Assembly: GCF_030269605.1 (NCBI RefSeq)
Contig: NZ_BSTQ01000001.1
Coordinates: 248,001-312,000, forward strand
Direction of reading: 5' to 3'
Length of the DNA stretch: 64,000 nucleotides
From: Lentzea sp. NBRC 105346
Lineage (GTDB): Bacteria; Actinomycetota; Actinomycetes; Mycobacteriales; Pseudonocardiaceae
Part shown: positions 63,627 through 64,000 of the stretch, one piece after another
Position numbering within the stretch: position 1 is the first letter of the stretch
How the letters are laid out: each line of letters starts with the position of its first letter
Notes under the pieces: generated by a model
The model's database searches: none
Told to the model about the DNA's origin: nothing
Seen by the model: only the letters and a program-made list of their open reading frames with translations
Program-made: the position numbers and the translations under genes

Positions 63627-63859
63627 TCGACCCGGATCCGATGGAGGCGTTGCGGATCTGCCCCGTGCGTGCCGCGGGGGAGGAGATCGACGGCGCCATC
63701 GAGTACGTGCGTTCGCTTGTGGACATGGCGCTGGACCTCGGTGACCTGGAGTGGGCGGCACAGGCGAGCCGGACGCACCGGGTGCTGTTGGCCGCGCGCG
63801 ATCTGGGCATCGGCCGGAGACTTCGCCAGGAACCGGGAGAAGAGCGCGCGGCCGCGTGA
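63623..63859 (+). CDS. Small hypothetical protein (78 aa)
   Basis: The ATG at 63623 overlaps the stop of the 19-codon peptide gene (ATGA). The protein is acidic and helical (EEIDGAIEYVRSLVDMALDL, then LEWAAQASRTHRVLLAARDL) and ends in a charged tail. I do not recognise a family. A strong hairpin follows, so the peptide and this protein form a two-gene transcript. Confidence 0.65.
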   Translation: MIDPDPMEALRICPVRAAGEEIDGAIEYVRSLVDMALDLGDLEWAAQASRTHRVLLAARDLGIGRRLRQEPGEERAAA

Positions 63860-63913
63860 GGACGATGCGCTCGGTCCACTATGGATGGATCCACCGATCG
63901 TCGCCCTGAGCTC

Positions 63914-63954
63914 GGCACGCCGGGCAGCCCGCTGGTCCGGGTGCCCGGCGTGCC
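63914..63954 (+). terminator. Strong hairpin after the two-gene peptide operon
   Basis: A 13-bp perfect stem (63914-63926 with 63942-63954) enclosing 15 bases that contain a further CCCG/CGGG pair. There is no T run, as is common in actinomycetes. It lies 55 bases after the last stop. Confidence 0.65.
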
Positions 63955-64000
63955 CGTTCCTCACGGCAACCAGCTGAGCGGATCGACTTTCCTTCCGCCC

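Overview
The window looks like the chromosome of a high-GC actinomycete, probably Pseudonocardiales. The basis is G/C-rich third codon positions in the real genes, GTG starts, WhiB, WXG100 and EspG-type proteins, a PknB-like kinase, and a large NRPS with a cytochrome P450. The genus is not determined.

Layout. (1) Positions 1-11.4 kb: the 3' part of an NRPS gene running in from the left edge (end of an E domain, then C-A-T-C-A-T-C-A-T-TE), overlapped by a P450 gene. The second A domain reads as serine-specific. The C domain after it has HE in place of the catalytic HH. (2) 11.4-11.98 kb: a fragment of a PLP aminotransferase directly beside a 47-bp inverted repeat. (3) 11.98-55.06 kb, minus strand: a type VII secretion (T7SS/ESX) substrate locus in two transcriptional blocks. 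The upstream block is PE-like, PPE-like, EspG-like and a membrane Ser/Thr kinase, closed by a hairpin with a T run. The downstream block is PE-like, PPE-like with collagen-like repeats, EspG-like, two WXG100 proteins, a hairpin, a YbaB-like protein, a membrane/coiled-coil WXG protein, and a single 32,991-bp ORF for a protein of 10,996 residues. No core Ecc component or mycosin lies in the window. (4) 55.36-64 kb: a regulatory neighbourhood holding a LuxR-type (LAL) regulator, an unknown protein, an XRE regulator, WhiB, an orphan fatty-acyl-AMP ligase, a frameshifted isoprenoid-synthase-like gene with an ECF sigma factor, and a 19-residue peptide translationally coupled to a 78-residue protein. 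Five of these transcription units share an upstream element centred on CCGATGTT.

The centrepiece is the giant protein. Its N-terminus looks like a T7SS substrate domain, followed by a Pro/Thr repeat linker. The rest is a mosaic of about 28 OmpA-like alpha/beta repeats, 12 snapalysin-like zinc-protease modules (nine with a one-residue-expanded HELxGH motif), an ADP-ribosyltransferase-like domain with R, SxS and ExE, a region resembling the anthrax edema factor/ExoY cyclases, degenerate ADP-ribosyltransferase-like segments, and short helix-turn-helix-like units. I found no cysteine in it. Taken together, the two WXG100 proteins, the PE/PPE-like pairs, the EspG-like chaperones and the kinase look like a dedicated export and control kit for this protein. 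That is inference from gene order and family knowledge.
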